Below are positions 9,436 through 19,596 of a stretch of DNA of 34,139 nucleotides, piece after piece. Each line of letters opens with the position of its first letter. Position 1 is the first letter of the stretch. This DNA comes from Specibacter cremeus (lineage in GTDB: Bacteria > Actinomycetota > Actinomycetes > Actinomycetales > Micrococcaceae), in NCBI RefSeq assembly GCF_003946885.1, contig NZ_RWKQ01000007.1, positions 76,402 through 110,540 on the forward strand, read 5' to 3'. Under the pieces are notes generated by a model that did not search any database, had not been told where the DNA came from, and was given only the letters and a program-made list of their open reading frames with translations. The translations under genes and the position numbers were made by a program.

Positions 9436-9801
9436 TTAGCGAGCCTCCTCTTTCTCGGGTGTGGCCACAACCACGGTGACGTGGCTGGTGCGCTTCTTGA
9501 TCTGGTACGCACGGCCCTGGGCGCGCGGCTGGAACCGCTTCATCGTGGGGCCCTCGTCAACGAAGATTTCGCTGATGTACAGATCGTTTTCGTTGAACGC
9601 GACGCTGTCGCGGTCAGCCAGCACCCGGGCGTTCGCCACGGCTGACTGGACTACCTTGAATACCGGCTCCGAAGCTGCCTGGGGGGCAAACTTCAGGATC
9701 GCCAATGCCTCATTCGCCTGCTTGCCACGAATCAGGTTGACGACGCGCCGGGCCTTCATAGGCGTGACGCGCAGATGACGCGCACTTGCCTTGGCTTCCA
9801 T
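9436..9801 (-). CDS. rplV: 50S ribosomal protein L22
   Basis: The L22 beta-hairpin lines the nascent-peptide tunnel. The 121-residue product has [24 protein letters not shown] at the N-terminus. It also has the hairpin and signature [33 protein letters not shown]. The hairpin contains none of the deletions associated with macrolide resistance that I can recognise. It ends in a short acidic PEKEEAR and abuts rpsC. Confidence 0.98.
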   Translation of the reverse strand: MEAKASARHLRVTPMKARRVVNLIRGKQANEALAILKFAPQAASEPVFKVVQSAVANARVLADRDSVAFNENDLYISEIFVDEGPTMKRFQPRAQGRAYQIKKRTSHVTVVVATPEKEEAR

Positions 9802-9838
9802 TGCTATCCTTCTCTCGTCTTAGCCGTACGAGCAGCGC

Positions 9839-10120
9839 CTAGCGGCGCTTGCCCTTACGGTCGTCCTTCACATGGCCGCGGAAAGTCCGCGTGGGGGCGA
9901 ATTCGCCGAGCTTGTGCCCGACCATCGACTCGGTCACGAACACGGGGATGTGCTTGCGACCGTCGTGCACGGCGATCGTGTGACCCAGCATGTCCGGGAT
10001 GATCATCGAGCGGCGGGACCAGGTCTTGATGACGTTCTTGGTACCCTTTTCGTTTTCCCTGGCTACCTTGACAAAGAGGTGCTGGTCAACGAAGGGACCC
10101 TTCTTCAGGCTGCGTGGCAT
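9839..10120 (-). CDS. rpsS: 30S ribosomal protein S19
   Basis: S19 lies in the 30S head and binds with S13 near the P site. The product has 93 residues, the normal length: [19 protein letters not shown], then [48 protein letters not shown] as one conserved stretch, and the basic tail [12 protein letters not shown]. It follows rplB by 12 bp. Confidence 0.98.
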   Translation of the reverse strand: MPRSLKKGPFVDQHLFVKVARENEKGTKNVIKTWSRRSMIIPDMLGHTIAVHDGRKHIPVFVTESMVGHKLGEFAPTRTFRGHVKDDRKGKRR

Positions 10121-10132
10121 GTTTCCAGGCTC

Positions 10133-10972
10133 CTATCGCTTGTTCTTGCCAGTACGACGGCGACGCACAATGAGTTTGTCGCTCTCTTTGTTCGGGCGGC
10201 GGGTGCGGCCCTCGGGCTTGCCGTTGGGGTTGACCGGGTGACGACCACCGGAGGTCTTGCCCTCGCCACCACCATGCGGGTGGTCGACCGGGTTCATGAC
10301 GACACCACGCACGGTCGGGCGGACGCCCTTCCAGCGCATGCGCCCGGCCTTGCCCCAGTTGATGTTCGACTGCTCGGCATTGCCGACCTCGCCCACCGTT
10401 GCACGGCAGCGGGCGTCGACGTTGCGGATTTCGCCGGACGGCAGACGCAGCTGGGCGAAACGGCCTTCCTTGGCGACGAGCTGGACGGACGCACCGGCGG
10501 AGCGGGCCATCTTGGCGCCGCCGCCGGGACGCAGCTCCACGGCGTGGATAACGGTACCCACCGGGATGTTGCGCAGCGGCAGGTTGTTGCCCGGCTTGAT
10601 GTCGGCCTGGGGGCCGGCCTCGACGAAGTCGCCCTGCTTGAGCTTGTTCGGGGCGACGATGTAGCGCTTGGTGCCATCAACGTAGTGCAGGAGGGCGATA
10701 CGCGCGGTGCGGTTCGGATCGTATTCGATCTCGGCAACGCGGGCGTTGACGCCGTCCTTGTCGTGGCGACGGAAGTCGATCAGGCGGTACTGGCGCTTGT
10801 GGCCACCACCCTTGTGACGTGTCGTGATACGACCGGTGTTGTTGCGGCCGCCCTTCTTGGGCAGGGGACGGACCAGAGACTTCTCCGGCGTCGACCGCGT
10901 GATTTCGCTGAAGTCGGCAACGCTGGAGCCGCGCAGGCCCGGCGTTGTCGGCTTGTACTTACGGATTCCCAT
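10133..10972 (-). CDS. rplB: 50S ribosomal protein L2
   Basis: L2 is required for subunit association and peptidyl-transferase centre assembly. It has 279 residues with the usual two domains. The N-terminal part reads [18 protein letters not shown]; the RNA-binding [21 protein letters not shown] follows. The C-terminal segment [28 protein letters not shown] holds the functionally important conserved His of the family. The tail is basic. No departures from the family were noticed. Confidence 0.98.
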   Translation of the reverse strand: MGIRKYKPTTPGLRGSSVADFSEITRSTPEKSLVRPLPKKGGRNNTGRITTRHKGGGHKRQYRLIDFRRHDKDGVNARVAEIEYDPNRTARIALLHYVDGTKRYIVAPNKLKQGDFVEAGPQADIKPGNNLPLRNIPVGTVIHAVELRPGGGAKMARSAGASVQLVAKEGRFAQLRLPSGEIRNVDARCRATVGEVGNAEQSNINWGKAGRMRWKGVRPTVRGVVMNPVDHPHGGGEGKTSGGRHPVNPNGKPEGRTRRPNKESDKLIVRRRRTGKNKR

Positions 10973-11002
10973 AGTTTATTTCCTCGTTAAAGTGGTCTCC
11001 GC

Positions 11003-11308
11003 TTAGGAAAGCGGACCGCCGAAGATGTCGATCGTGCCGTTCTTCAGGGTGACAATGGCACGCTTGGTGTTCTTGCGCTGCCCCCATCCGAACTTGGTGC
11101 GCTTGCGCTTGCCGGCACGGTTGATGGTGTTGATCGAGTCGACCTTGACGGAGAAGATCTTCTCCACGGCCAGCTTGATCTCGGTCTTGTTCGAGCGGGG
11201 ATCGACCAGGAAGGTGTACTTTCCTTCGTCGATGAGCCCGTAGCTCTTCTCCGAGACGACGGGAGCGATGATCACGTCGCGCGGGTCCTTGTTGGTGATG
11301 GCGCTCAC
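11003..11308 (-). CDS. rplW: 50S ribosomal protein L23
   Basis: L23 lies at the exit tunnel and is the docking site for trigger factor and SRP. The 101 residues include [38 protein letters not shown] and the [33 protein letters not shown] region. The trigger-factor contact segment (VSEKSY) is intact. The GTG start overlaps the rplD stop by four bases (GTGA). Confidence 0.98.
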   Translation of the reverse strand: MSAITNKDPRDVIIAPVVSEKSYGLIDEGKYTFLVDPRSNKTEIKLAVEKIFSVKVDSINTINRAGKRKRTKFGWGQRKNTKRAIVTLKNGTIDIFGGPLS

Positions 11309-12180
11309 TTGGCGTCCTCCTCAATCACGGTCTCTGAAATGGCTTGCGCCGCTTCGCCACCGGCGGGGACAAAGCCTGCGGCCTTGGCGTCCTCGACGGT
11401 CTCGAACCAGACCTCGGCCACGGTGGCGTCATACCAACGCGAACCGGGAACGTGGTACTTCATGGAGTCCTGGTTGCCCTTGATGCGGCCTTCGCCGGCG
11501 TCAACGGCGGCAGCCTTGGCGGCGCCGGCCTCTTCGACGACGATGGATTCCTCGACGAGCAGCATGCTGGAGGCGAACGCCTCGGACGCGGCCCGGCCGG
11601 TCACGAAGGTCTCGTAGGCGGTCTCGGTGAAGATGACGTCATCGGAGACCAGGACGTCGTACGTGTTCAGCTGGTCGACGTACAGCACGTGCACGTTCTC
11701 CAGGTTGCGGGTGCTCAGCGCGGCCACGTCGTTGCCGCGCTCGATCACGACGAGCGCGTTCCTGCGGCTGGTCACCTCGGCCAGGGCTGCCTTGGCGGCC
11801 TTCGTGGACGGGGTGGATCCGGCAACCAGCTCGGCGATCACGTGGATGCGGCCGTTGCGGGCCCGGTCCGACAAGGCCCCGCGCAAGGCGGCGGCCTTCA
11901 TCTTCTTGGGGGTGCGCTGGCTGTAGTCACGCGGCGTCGGGCCGTGGACGACGCCACCACCGGTCATGTGCGGGGCGCGGATGGAGCCCTGGCGGGCGCG
12001 ACCGGTGCCCTTCTGCTTGAACGGCTTGCGACCGGCGCCGCTTACCTCGGCGCGGGTCTTGGTCTTGTGGGTACCCTGGCGAGCGGCCGCGAGCTGGGCG
12101 ACGACGACCTGGTGCAGCAGCGGCACGTTGGTCTGGACGTCGAAGATCTCTGCGGGCAGGTCAACCTTGACAGTAGCCAT
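11305..12180 (-). CDS. rplD: 50S ribosomal protein L4 with extra C-terminal domain
   Basis: L4 lines the exit tunnel and binds domain I of 23S rRNA. Residues 1 to about 195 are an ordinary L4 ([24 protein letters not shown] loop; [25 protein letters not shown] near the end). The protein continues to 291 residues, against about 200-210 in the family. An Ala/Glu-rich linker (about 196-231) leads to a compact segment, residues 233-273, with [35 protein letters not shown]. That pattern resembles a small actinobacterial domain seen beside other proteins (called the sunset domain, as I recall). The reading frame is continuous and overlaps rplW, so the extension is real and not a frameshift. Confidence 0.95.
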   Translation of the reverse strand: MATVKVDLPAEIFDVQTNVPLLHQVVVAQLAAARQGTHKTKTRAEVSGAGRKPFKQKGTGRARQGSIRAPHMTGGGVVHGPTPRDYSQRTPKKMKAAALRGALSDRARNGRIHVIAELVAGSTPSTKAAKAALAEVTSRRNALVVIERGNDVAALSTRNLENVHVLYVDQLNTYDVLVSDDVIFTETAYETFVTGRAASEAFASSMLLVEESIVVEEAGAAKAAAVDAGEGRIKGNQDSMKYHVPGSRWYDATVAEVWFETVEDAKAAGFVPAGGEAAQAISETVIEEDAK

Positions 12181-12184
12181 TTGT

Positions 12185-12835
12185 TTATGCTCCCTTCACG
12201 GCGGTGCGCACGAGGACGACCCGGCCGCGGGCGCCGGGAACGGCACCCTTGATCAGCAGCAGCGATTTCTCGGCATCCACGGCGTGAACCGTCAGGTTCA
12301 TCGTCGTGTGGCGCACGGCGCCCATGCGGCCGGCCATGCGGACGCCCTTGAAAACGCGACCGGGGGTGGACGCGCCACCGATGGAACCGGGCTTGCGGTG
12401 GTTCTTGTGGGCACCGTGCGAGGCGCCAACACCGTGGAAGCCGTGACGCTTCATGACACCGGCGAAGCCCTTGCCCTTGGTGGTGCCGACGACGTCGATC
12501 TTCTGGCCGGCGGCAAAGATCTCAACGGAGAGCTCCTGGCCGAGCGTGTAGGAGTCGGCGTCGGCGGTGCGCAGCTCGACGACGTGGCGGCGCGGGGTGA
12601 CCCCGGCCTTCTCGAAGTGGCCGGCCAGCGGCTTGGTCACCTTGCGCGGATCGATCTGGCCGTAGCCGATCTGGACGGCGGTGTAGCCGTCGACCTCCGC
12701 GTTGAGCAGCTGGGTGACGACGTTGGTGTCGGCCTGCACGACGGTGACGGGAACAAGCTTGTTGTTCTCATCCCAGACCTGGGTCATGCCGAGCTTCGTG
12801 CCCAGCAGCCCCTGAACGTTGCGGGACGTGGTCAT
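12185..12835 (-). CDS. rplC: 50S ribosomal protein L3
   Basis: The L3 extension reaches the peptidyl-transferase centre. The 216-residue product begins [25 protein letters not shown] and contains the conserved [35 protein letters not shown]. The [20 protein letters not shown] region follows. It follows rpsJ after 17 bp and precedes rplD by four bases. Confidence 0.98.
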   Translation of the reverse strand: MTTSRNVQGLLGTKLGMTQVWDENNKLVPVTVVQADTNVVTQLLNAEVDGYTAVQIGYGQIDPRKVTKPLAGHFEKAGVTPRRHVVELRTADADSYTLGQELSVEIFAAGQKIDVVGTTKGKGFAGVMKRHGFHGVGASHGAHKNHRKPGSIGGASTPGRVFKGVRMAGRMGAVRHTTMNLTVHAVDAEKSLLLIKGAVPGARGRVVLVRTAVKGA

Positions 12836-12852
12836 AGTTATCTCAGCCTCCC

Positions 12853-13161
12853 TTACAACTTGATTTCGATGTTCACGTCGGCCGGCAGGTCGAGACGCAT
12901 GAGCGAGTCAACAGCCTTCGGCGTGGGGTCGATGATGTCGATCAGACGCTTGTGCGTGCGCATTTCGAAGTGCTCGCGGCTGTCCTTGTACTTGTGCGGA
13001 GAACGAATGACACAGTAAACGTTCTTCTCGGTGGGCAGCGGCACCGGGCCGACTACCGTAGCGCCTGCGCGCGTGACCGTCTCAACGATCTTCCGAGCCG
13101 AAACATCAATGACCTCGTGGTCATATGACTTCAGCCGGATGCGGATTTTTTGTCCCGCCAT
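12853..13161 (-). CDS. rpsJ: 30S ribosomal protein S10
   Basis: S10 is a 30S head protein and, as NusE, a partner of NusB and NusG in antitermination. It has 102 residues, the family standard: [29 protein letters not shown], then [39 protein letters not shown]. It is the first gene of the 11-gene S10 unit, preceded by a leader of up to 300 nt. Confidence 0.98.
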
Positions 13162-13464
13162 GGCGTCGTGACTCTCTTTCCTGTAACGAAGCGCCCTAGA
13201 AGCAGCGGCGCTGTTGACGTAAACACTGTTTACTTACCTGTTCCACGTGGCCCTTGCGGCCACTCTCCCAACGAACTGAATCCGGACATTTCCGGGTTCC
13301 TCAATCCGCCGAAGCTCCGACCCCCGCGGTCGGGCGTGTCGCGAGTGATTCGCGCACGTACCCGCGGAATTTGCGAGGGTGGGTCATGTTTGGGCTTCAA
13401 CTTGGACCCTGGCGCCGAGCATTATCTCGGCCGGGACGCGAAAAAGCGCTTGAACAACTCACCT
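13162..13464 (-). promoter_or_regulatory. Leader region of the S10 operon with a 15-bp palindrome
   Basis: This stretch of about 300 bp upstream of rpsJ has no convincing gene on either strand. It contains a perfect inverted repeat, GTAAACACTGTTTAC (13219-13233), about 58-72 bp upstream of the rpsJ start. The repeat could be an operator or a leader stem. A secondary -10-like GATAAT (minus strand, 13421-13426) has no good -35. Transcripts from the candidate promoter at 13465-13494 would carry all of it as 5' UTR. Confidence 0.45.
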
Positions 13465-13479
13465 AGTATGCCGGATATT
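13450..13479 (+). promoter_or_regulatory. Candidate promoter of the MFS gene
   Basis: TTGAAC (13450-13455), an 18-bp spacer and GATATT (13474-13479) read toward the transporter. Transcription would start about at the ATG at 13488, giving a leaderless or nearly leaderless mRNA. It overlaps the opposite S10-operon promoter candidate. Confidence 0.3.
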
Positions 13480-13494
13480 GACGACCGATGCCAA
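13465..13494 (-). promoter_or_regulatory. Candidate promoter of the S10 operon
   Basis: On the minus strand, TTGGCA (13489-13494), an 18-bp spacer and CATACT (13465-13470) read toward rpsJ, which starts about 300 bp downstream. The -35 matches consensus at five of six bases. Confidence 0.4.
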
Positions 13495-14714
13495 CTGCGG
13501 AGGCGGCCCCCGGCCACCGAAGCGCGTCCGGCGCGCGTGAGATGCTGTGTGCTGTGAGAAACGTCACCTCCGCATCGCCTGCCGCCGGCATCGCGGCCGT
13601 CCCGACCGTCCGCGTCGGCGGACGCTGGATCACGTTCTTCGCGTTGAGCTGGTTCGGCGTCTGGATCGCCCAGCTCACCCCCGTCCAGCTGCTGTTGCCG
13701 GTGCAGATCGAGTCGCTGCTGGCCACGACCGACTGGGTGCGCAACGTCGTCGGCTTCGGTTACATCTCCGGCATCGCCGGGGCGTTCGCGCTCGTCGCCT
13801 ATCCGCTGACCGGCGCCCTGTCCGACCGCACGACGTCCCGCTGGGGCCGGCGCCGGCCGTGGATCGCCGTCGGCACGCTCGGATTCGCCGCTTCACTGCT
13901 GGTCCTCGGCGTGCAGTCGACGCTGCCGGGGGTGGGCGTGTGCTGGGTGGCGGCGAGCACGTTCTTCTGCGTGTTGACGGCGGCATTGACGACGGCAATC
14001 TCCGACCAGGTCCCGGTCAACCAGCGCGGCTACGTCTCCGGTTGGATCTCGGCGCCACAGGCCATCGGCATCATCGCCGGCATCGTGCTGGTCACGGCGC
14101 TGGGGCTGGGCACCTTCGCCGGCTACGCGCTGATGGCCGGGCTGCTCGTCCTGCTGGGGCTGCCGTTCCTGCTGCTCATCCCGGACCAGGTGCTCCCCCG
14201 CCGGCTCCTGCCGCGGCGCTCGTTCCGCTCCCTGGTCGACGGGTTGTGGATCAGCCCGCGCCGTCACCCGGACTTCGGCTGGACGCTGCTCAGCCGCGTG
14301 CTGGTCAACCTGGGCAACGCGTTGGGCACCGGCTTGCTGCTGTACTTCCTCGAGTTCGGCCTGCACGTGGCGTCCGCCGAGGACTCGCTGATCCTGCTCA
14401 CGCTCGTCTACATGGTGCTCGTCATCGTCGCCTCGCTGTGGCTGGGCAGGCGCTCCGACAGGCTGGGCCTGGGCTACGGCTGCTTCCTGTCCGTCGACCA
14501 GGCACTGGCCACCCAGGTGCTACCCGACCAGTTGTCGCGCGGGAAGGACCTGGGCATCATGAACATCGCCCTGACCGTGCCGCAGGCGATCGCGCCCATG
14601 CTCGGTGCACTGCTGGTGCAGGCGACCGGCGGGTTCACGTGGCTGTTCGTGGCCTCCGGGCTGACCGCGCTGGCCGGCGCCCTTGCCGTTGGGCGGGTCA
14701 AAGGCGTCCGATGA
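13488..14714 (+). CDS. MFS transporter with an apparent internal deletion
   Basis: A major facilitator superfamily permease; the substrate is unknown. The 408 residues show helices 1-8 in order, with the helix 2-3 loop signature GALSDRTTSRWGRRRPWI. After helix 8 the loop SLWLGRRSDRLG (ending G327) runs straight into LGYGCFLSVDQALATQVLP, normally the end of helix 10. About 40 residues, covering helix 9 and part of helix 10, seem missing. The join lies in a CTGGGCCTGGGC direct repeat (14463-14474), and the frame is kept. Helices 11-12 follow. The start is uncertain: ATG 13488 fits the promoter candidate, and GTG 13554 is an alternative; neither has a good Shine-Dalgarno. It could be a decaying gene. 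Confidence 0.8.
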   Translation: MPTAEAAPGHRSASGAREMLCAVRNVTSASPAAGIAAVPTVRVGGRWITFFALSWFGVWIAQLTPVQLLLPVQIESLLATTDWVRNVVGFGYISGIAGAFALVAYPLTGALSDRTTSRWGRRRPWIAVGTLGFAASLLVLGVQSTLPGVGVCWVAASTFFCVLTAALTTAISDQVPVNQRGYVSGWISAPQAIGIIAGIVLVTALGLGTFAGYALMAGLLVLLGLPFLLLIPDQVLPRRLLPRRSFRSLVDGLWISPRRHPDFGWTLLSRVLVNLGNALGTGLLLYFLEFGLHVASAEDSLILLTLVYMVLVIVASLWLGRRSDRLGLGYGCFLSVDQALATQVLPDQLSRGKDLGIMNIALTVPQAIAPMLGALLVQATGGFTWLFVASGLTALAGALAVGRVKGVR

Positions 14715-14735
14715 CGGCGAGGGGCGGGCACGCGA

Positions 14736-14765
14736 AAAAGCCCCCGGCCGGAGCCGGGGGCTTTT
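14736..14765. terminator. Bidirectional terminator between the MFS gene and tuf
   Basis: AAAAGCCCCCGGC pairs perfectly with GCCGGGGGCTTTT (13 bp) around a CGGA loop. U-rich ends are present on both strands. It lies 22 bp after the transporter stop and 20 bp after the tuf stop, so it can end both convergent transcripts. Confidence 0.92.
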
Positions 14766-14785
14766 CGGATGATCAACCGGGAATG

Positions 14786-15976
14786 CTACTTGGTGATCTT
14801 GGTGACGCGGCCCGAGCCAACGGTGCGGCCACCCTCACGGATGGCGAAGCCGAGGCCCTCTTCCATGGCGATCGGCTGGATGAGCTCGACCGACATTTCG
14901 GTGTTGTCGCCGGGCATGACCATTTCCGTGCCCTCGGGCAGGGTGATGACGCCGGTAACGTCCGTGGTGCGGAAGTAGAACTGCGGGCGGTAGTTCGAGT
15001 AGAACGGGTTGTGGCGGCCGCCTTCGTCCTTGGACAGGATGTAGACGTTGGCCTCGAAGTTCGTGTGCGGGGTGATGGAGCCCGGCTTCACGACAACTTG
15101 GCCACGCTCCACGTCTTCACGCTTGATGCCGCGCAGCAGCAGGCCACAGTTCTCGCCGGCCCAGGCCTCGTCGAGCTGCTTATGGAACATTTCGATGCCG
15201 GTGACCGTGGTCTTCTGGACCGGGCGGATGCCGACGATCTCGACCTCGGAGTTGATGGCCAGCGTGCCACGCTCGGCGCGGCCCGTCACGACGGTGCCGC
15301 GGCCGGTGATGGTGAAGACATCTTCAACCGGCATCAGGAACGGCTTGTCACGGTCACGAACCGGGTCCGGCACGTTCTCGTCGACGGCTTCCATCAGGTC
15401 CTCAACGGCCTTGACCCACACCGGGTCGCCTTCCAGGGCCTTCAGGCCGGAGACGCGAATGACCGGGGCGTTGTCGCCGTCGAAGCCCTGCGAGGAGAGC
15501 AGTTCGCGAACCTCCATCTCGACCAGGTCGAGCAGTTCCTCGTCGTCGACCATGTCGGACTTGTTCAGCGCGACCAGCAGGTAGGGCACGCCCACCTGGC
15601 GGGCGAGCAGGACGTGCTCGCGGGTCTGGGCCATCGGGCCGTCGGTGGCGGCGACCACGAGGATGGCACCATCCATCTGGGCGGCACCGGTGATCATGTT
15701 CTTGATGTAGTCGGCGTGACCGGGGGCATCAACGTGCGCGTAGTGGCGCTTCTCCGTCTGGTACTCGACGTGGGAGATGTTGATGGTGATGCCGCGCTGA
15801 CGCTCTTCCGGTGCGGAGTCGATGGACGCGAAGTCGCGCTTCTCGTTCAGATCCGGGAACTTGTCGTACAGCACCTTGGAAATGGCAGCCGTCAACGTGG
15901 TCTTGCCATGGTCAACGTGACCGATGGTGCCGATGTTAACGTGCGGCTTAGTCCGCTCGAACTTTGCCTTCGCCAC
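14786..15976 (-). CDS. tuf: Elongation factor Tu
   Basis: This GTPase carries aminoacyl-tRNA to the ribosomal A site. The 396-residue protein has the G1 loop GHVDHGKT (19-26), G3 DAPGHADY (83-90) and G4 NKSD (138-141). Domain II has [14 protein letters not shown], and the C-terminal barrel has the [13 protein letters not shown] motif. The start is GTG at 15976 behind AGGAGG. It is separated from fusA by a terminator and a -10-like sequence, so it can be transcribed alone, which suits its very high demand. Only one tuf is in this window. Confidence 0.98.
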   Translation of the reverse strand: MAKAKFERTKPHVNIGTIGHVDHGKTTLTAAISKVLYDKFPDLNEKRDFASIDSAPEERQRGITINISHVEYQTEKRHYAHVDAPGHADYIKNMITGAAQMDGAILVVAATDGPMAQTREHVLLARQVGVPYLLVALNKSDMVDDEELLDLVEMEVRELLSSQGFDGDNAPVIRVSGLKALEGDPVWVKAVEDLMEAVDENVPDPVRDRDKPFLMPVEDVFTITGRGTVVTGRAERGTLAINSEVEIVGIRPVQKTTVTGIEMFHKQLDEAWAGENCGLLLRGIKREDVERGQVVVKPGSITPHTNFEANVYILSKDEGGRHNPFYSNYRPQFYFRTTDVTGVITLPEGTEMVMPGDNTEMSVELIQPIAMEEGLGFAIREGGRTVGSGRVTKITK

Positions 15977-16043
15977 GGGTTCCTCCTAGAACTTTTTCAG
16001 AAGACTTACTTCGACGACGCTTTTCGTCACCGAAACCGTAGCA

Positions 16044-16049
16044 AGTCTA
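16044..16049 (-). promoter_or_regulatory. Candidate -10 element for tuf
   Basis: TAGACT on the minus strand lies 67 bp upstream of the tuf GTG and downstream of the fusA terminator. The -35 region is AT-rich (TTTAGTAA) but poorly matched. The hexamer is the same as those upstream of secY and rplJ. Confidence 0.5.
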
Positions 16050-16085
16050 CTGGGGGCTTTTGATATTTACTAAATTGCTGGTAGT

Positions 16086-16124
16086 CCGCGTGGTGTGCCG
16101 GCGTGCTGCCGGCACACCACGCGG
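16086..16124 (-). terminator. Terminator hairpin after fusA
   Basis: A perfect 16-bp stem (16086-16101 with 16109-16124) with a 7-nt loop, starting 12 bp after the fusA stop. On the minus strand it is followed by ACTACCAGCAATTTAG, with only a weak U-tract, so termination may be partial. Confidence 0.75.
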
Positions 16125-16136
16125 TCCAAGGTGCGG

Positions 16137-18251
<2,115 letters not shown>

Positions 18252-18289
18252 GGTTACTCCCTAAATTTCCAGGTTCTCCAAGAGAGCGT

Positions 18290-18324
18290 CGGCACCTTGG
18301 CGGGGGTTGCCCGCCAAGGTGCCG
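18290..18324 (-). other. Perfect hairpin between rpsG and fusA
   Basis: A 15-bp perfect stem (18290-18304 with 18310-18324) with a 5-nt loop GGTTG, starting 11 bp after the rpsG stop. No U-run follows. It could reduce read-through into fusA, protect the rpsG mRNA 3' end, or be a processing site. Confidence 0.65.
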
Positions 18325-18334
18325 GCAGTCTCTG

Positions 18335-18805
18335 CTACCAGCGGTAGTGGGCGAAGGCCTTGTTGGAATCAGCCATCTTGTGGGTGTCTTCCCGGCGCTT
18401 GACAGCGGCACCAAGGCCGTTGGAGGCATCCAGGATTTCGTTGCGAAGACGCTCGGTCATCGTCTTCTCGCGGCGGGCCTTCGAGTAGCCGACCAGCCAG
18501 CGCAGCGCGAGCGCCGTGGCGCGACCGGGCTTGACCTCGACCGGGACCTGGTAGGTGGCGCCACCGACGCGGCGGGACTTCACCTCCAGGCTGGGCCTGA
18601 TGTTGTCCATGGCCTTCTTCAAGGTGGCGACCGGATCGGTGCCGGTCTTCTCCTGCGTGCCGGCCAGCGCACCGTAGACGATGCGCTCCGCGGTGGACTT
18701 CTTGCCGTCGACGAGGACCTTGTTGATCAGCTGGGTGACCAACGGGGAGCCGTAGACGGGATCGACAACGAGCGGCCGCTTGGGGGCCGGACCCTTGCGA
18801 GGCAT
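18335..18805 (-). CDS. rpsG: 30S ribosomal protein S7
   Basis: S7 nucleates the 30S head and contacts the E and P sites; in E. coli it represses the str operon. The 156 residues start [31 protein letters not shown]. They contain the S7 signature [15 protein letters not shown] and the [16 protein letters not shown] region, and end [15 protein letters not shown]. It starts two bases after the rpsL stop. A strong hairpin lies between it and fusA. Confidence 0.98.
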   Translation of the reverse strand: MPRKGPAPKRPLVVDPVYGSPLVTQLINKVLVDGKKSTAERIVYGALAGTQEKTGTDPVATLKKAMDNIRPSLEVKSRRVGGATYQVPVEVKPGRATALALRWLVGYSKARREKTMTERLRNEILDASNGLGAAVKRREDTHKMADSNKAFAHYRW

Positions 18806-18806
18806 A

Positions 18807-19181
18807 TTACTTCTTCTCCATCTTCGCGCCGTAGCGGCTGCGGGCCTGCTTGCGGTTCTTCACACCCTGCGTATCGAGGGCGCCACGGACGATCTTGTAG
18901 CGGACACCGGGAAGGTCCTTCACACGGCCGCCACGCACGAGCACAATCGAGTGCTCCTGGAGGTTGTGGCCGACGCCGGGGATGTAGGCGGTCACTTCGA
19001 CGCCGCCGTTCAGGCGCACGCGGGCGACCTTGCGCAGCGCCGAGTTCGGCTTCTTCGGGGTGGTGGTGTAGACGCGCGTGCAAACGCCGCGTTTCATCGG
19101 GCTGCCCTTCAGTGCGGGAGCCTTGGTCTTGGAGACCTTGGGTGAGCGGCCCTTGCGGACCAGCTGCTGAATCGTAGGCAC
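18807..19181 (-). CDS. rpsL: 30S ribosomal protein S12
   Basis: S12 is a decoding-centre protein. The 124 residues run from [14 protein letters not shown] to the basic tail [11 protein letters not shown]. The streptomycin-linked positions are wild type: K43 in TPKKPNSAL and K88 in RVKDLPG. The start is GTG at 19181, just behind GGAGAACACGAAA. It is the first gene of the str unit, with a leader of about 270 nt. Confidence 0.98.
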   Translation of the reverse strand: MPTIQQLVRKGRSPKVSKTKAPALKGSPMKRGVCTRVYTTTPKKPNSALRKVARVRLNGGVEVTAYIPGVGHNLQEHSIVLVRGGRVKDLPGVRYKIVRGALDTQGVKNRKQARSRYGAKMEKK

Positions 19182-19453
19182 TTTCGTGTTCTCCGTATGT
19201 TTTCGTCAGATGACTCTTGTAGCCACCCGGCACGGTCCACCCGCCGTCAATGCCTGGCATCGAGGGTGGGCGTCCTCGCCGGGAAGCCGCTTACTGGTAG
19301 TCGCATACATACGCGACTAACCAGCGCCTAGGCATGCGAAAATGTGGCATTCGTTGTACATGAACCCTACAACCCGGAACCGCGCCCGGACTCCCCGGTT
19401 TCCCGGCGACCCGCAGGCACTCTCATCCACTGCCACACTAACAATTACCACCA
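19182..19453 (-). promoter_or_regulatory. Leader region of the str operon
   Basis: No gene is supported here. The minus-strand leader holds a 7-bp hairpin TAGTCGC/GCGACTA (19298-19319), and closer to rpsL a larger imperfect stem around the palindrome ATGCCTGGCAT, flanked by CCACCC/GGGTGG (about 19230-19270). These are candidates for regulatory RNA structure; nothing matched a riboswitch that I know. Confidence 0.4.
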
Positions 19454-19462
19454 ATTCTAGCA
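19454..19462 (-). promoter_or_regulatory. Candidate extended -10 promoter of the str operon
   Basis: TGCTAGAAT on the minus strand is an extended -10, about 270 bp upstream of rpsL. The preceding bases give CCATGCTAGAAT, nearly the same as the spc promoter candidate at 7470-7478. No good -35 is visible. Confidence 0.5.
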
Positions 19463-19479
19463 TGGCCCGGGCACAACCC

Positions 19480-19508
19480 TTGACGGGTGGCTCCGGCGCG
19501 CGCATCCT
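19480..19508 (+). promoter_or_regulatory. Candidate promoter of the patatin-like gene
   Basis: TTGACG (19480-19485), a 17-bp spacer and CATCCT (19503-19508) read toward 19597. The -35 matches consensus at five of six bases, but the -10 is poor. It lies back-to-back with the str promoter candidate. Confidence 0.35.
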
Positions 19509-19596
19509 CAAGATACTCCATGCCGCACGGCAGCCGGCGTGCGGTGTCGCTCATTGGGCGGCACAGCGGAGCGGCGCGATTGAATGCGGGTGTGTC

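Noticed and set aside
18900-19060. Streptomycin resistance in rpsL
   Set aside because: K43 and K88 are both wild type.
19342-19596. N-terminal extension of the patatin-like protein from ATG 19342
   Set aside because: The extra 85 residues are low in hydrophobic structure, overlap the str promoter candidate and leader, and lie before the GGGVKG loop that is normally near the N-terminus.
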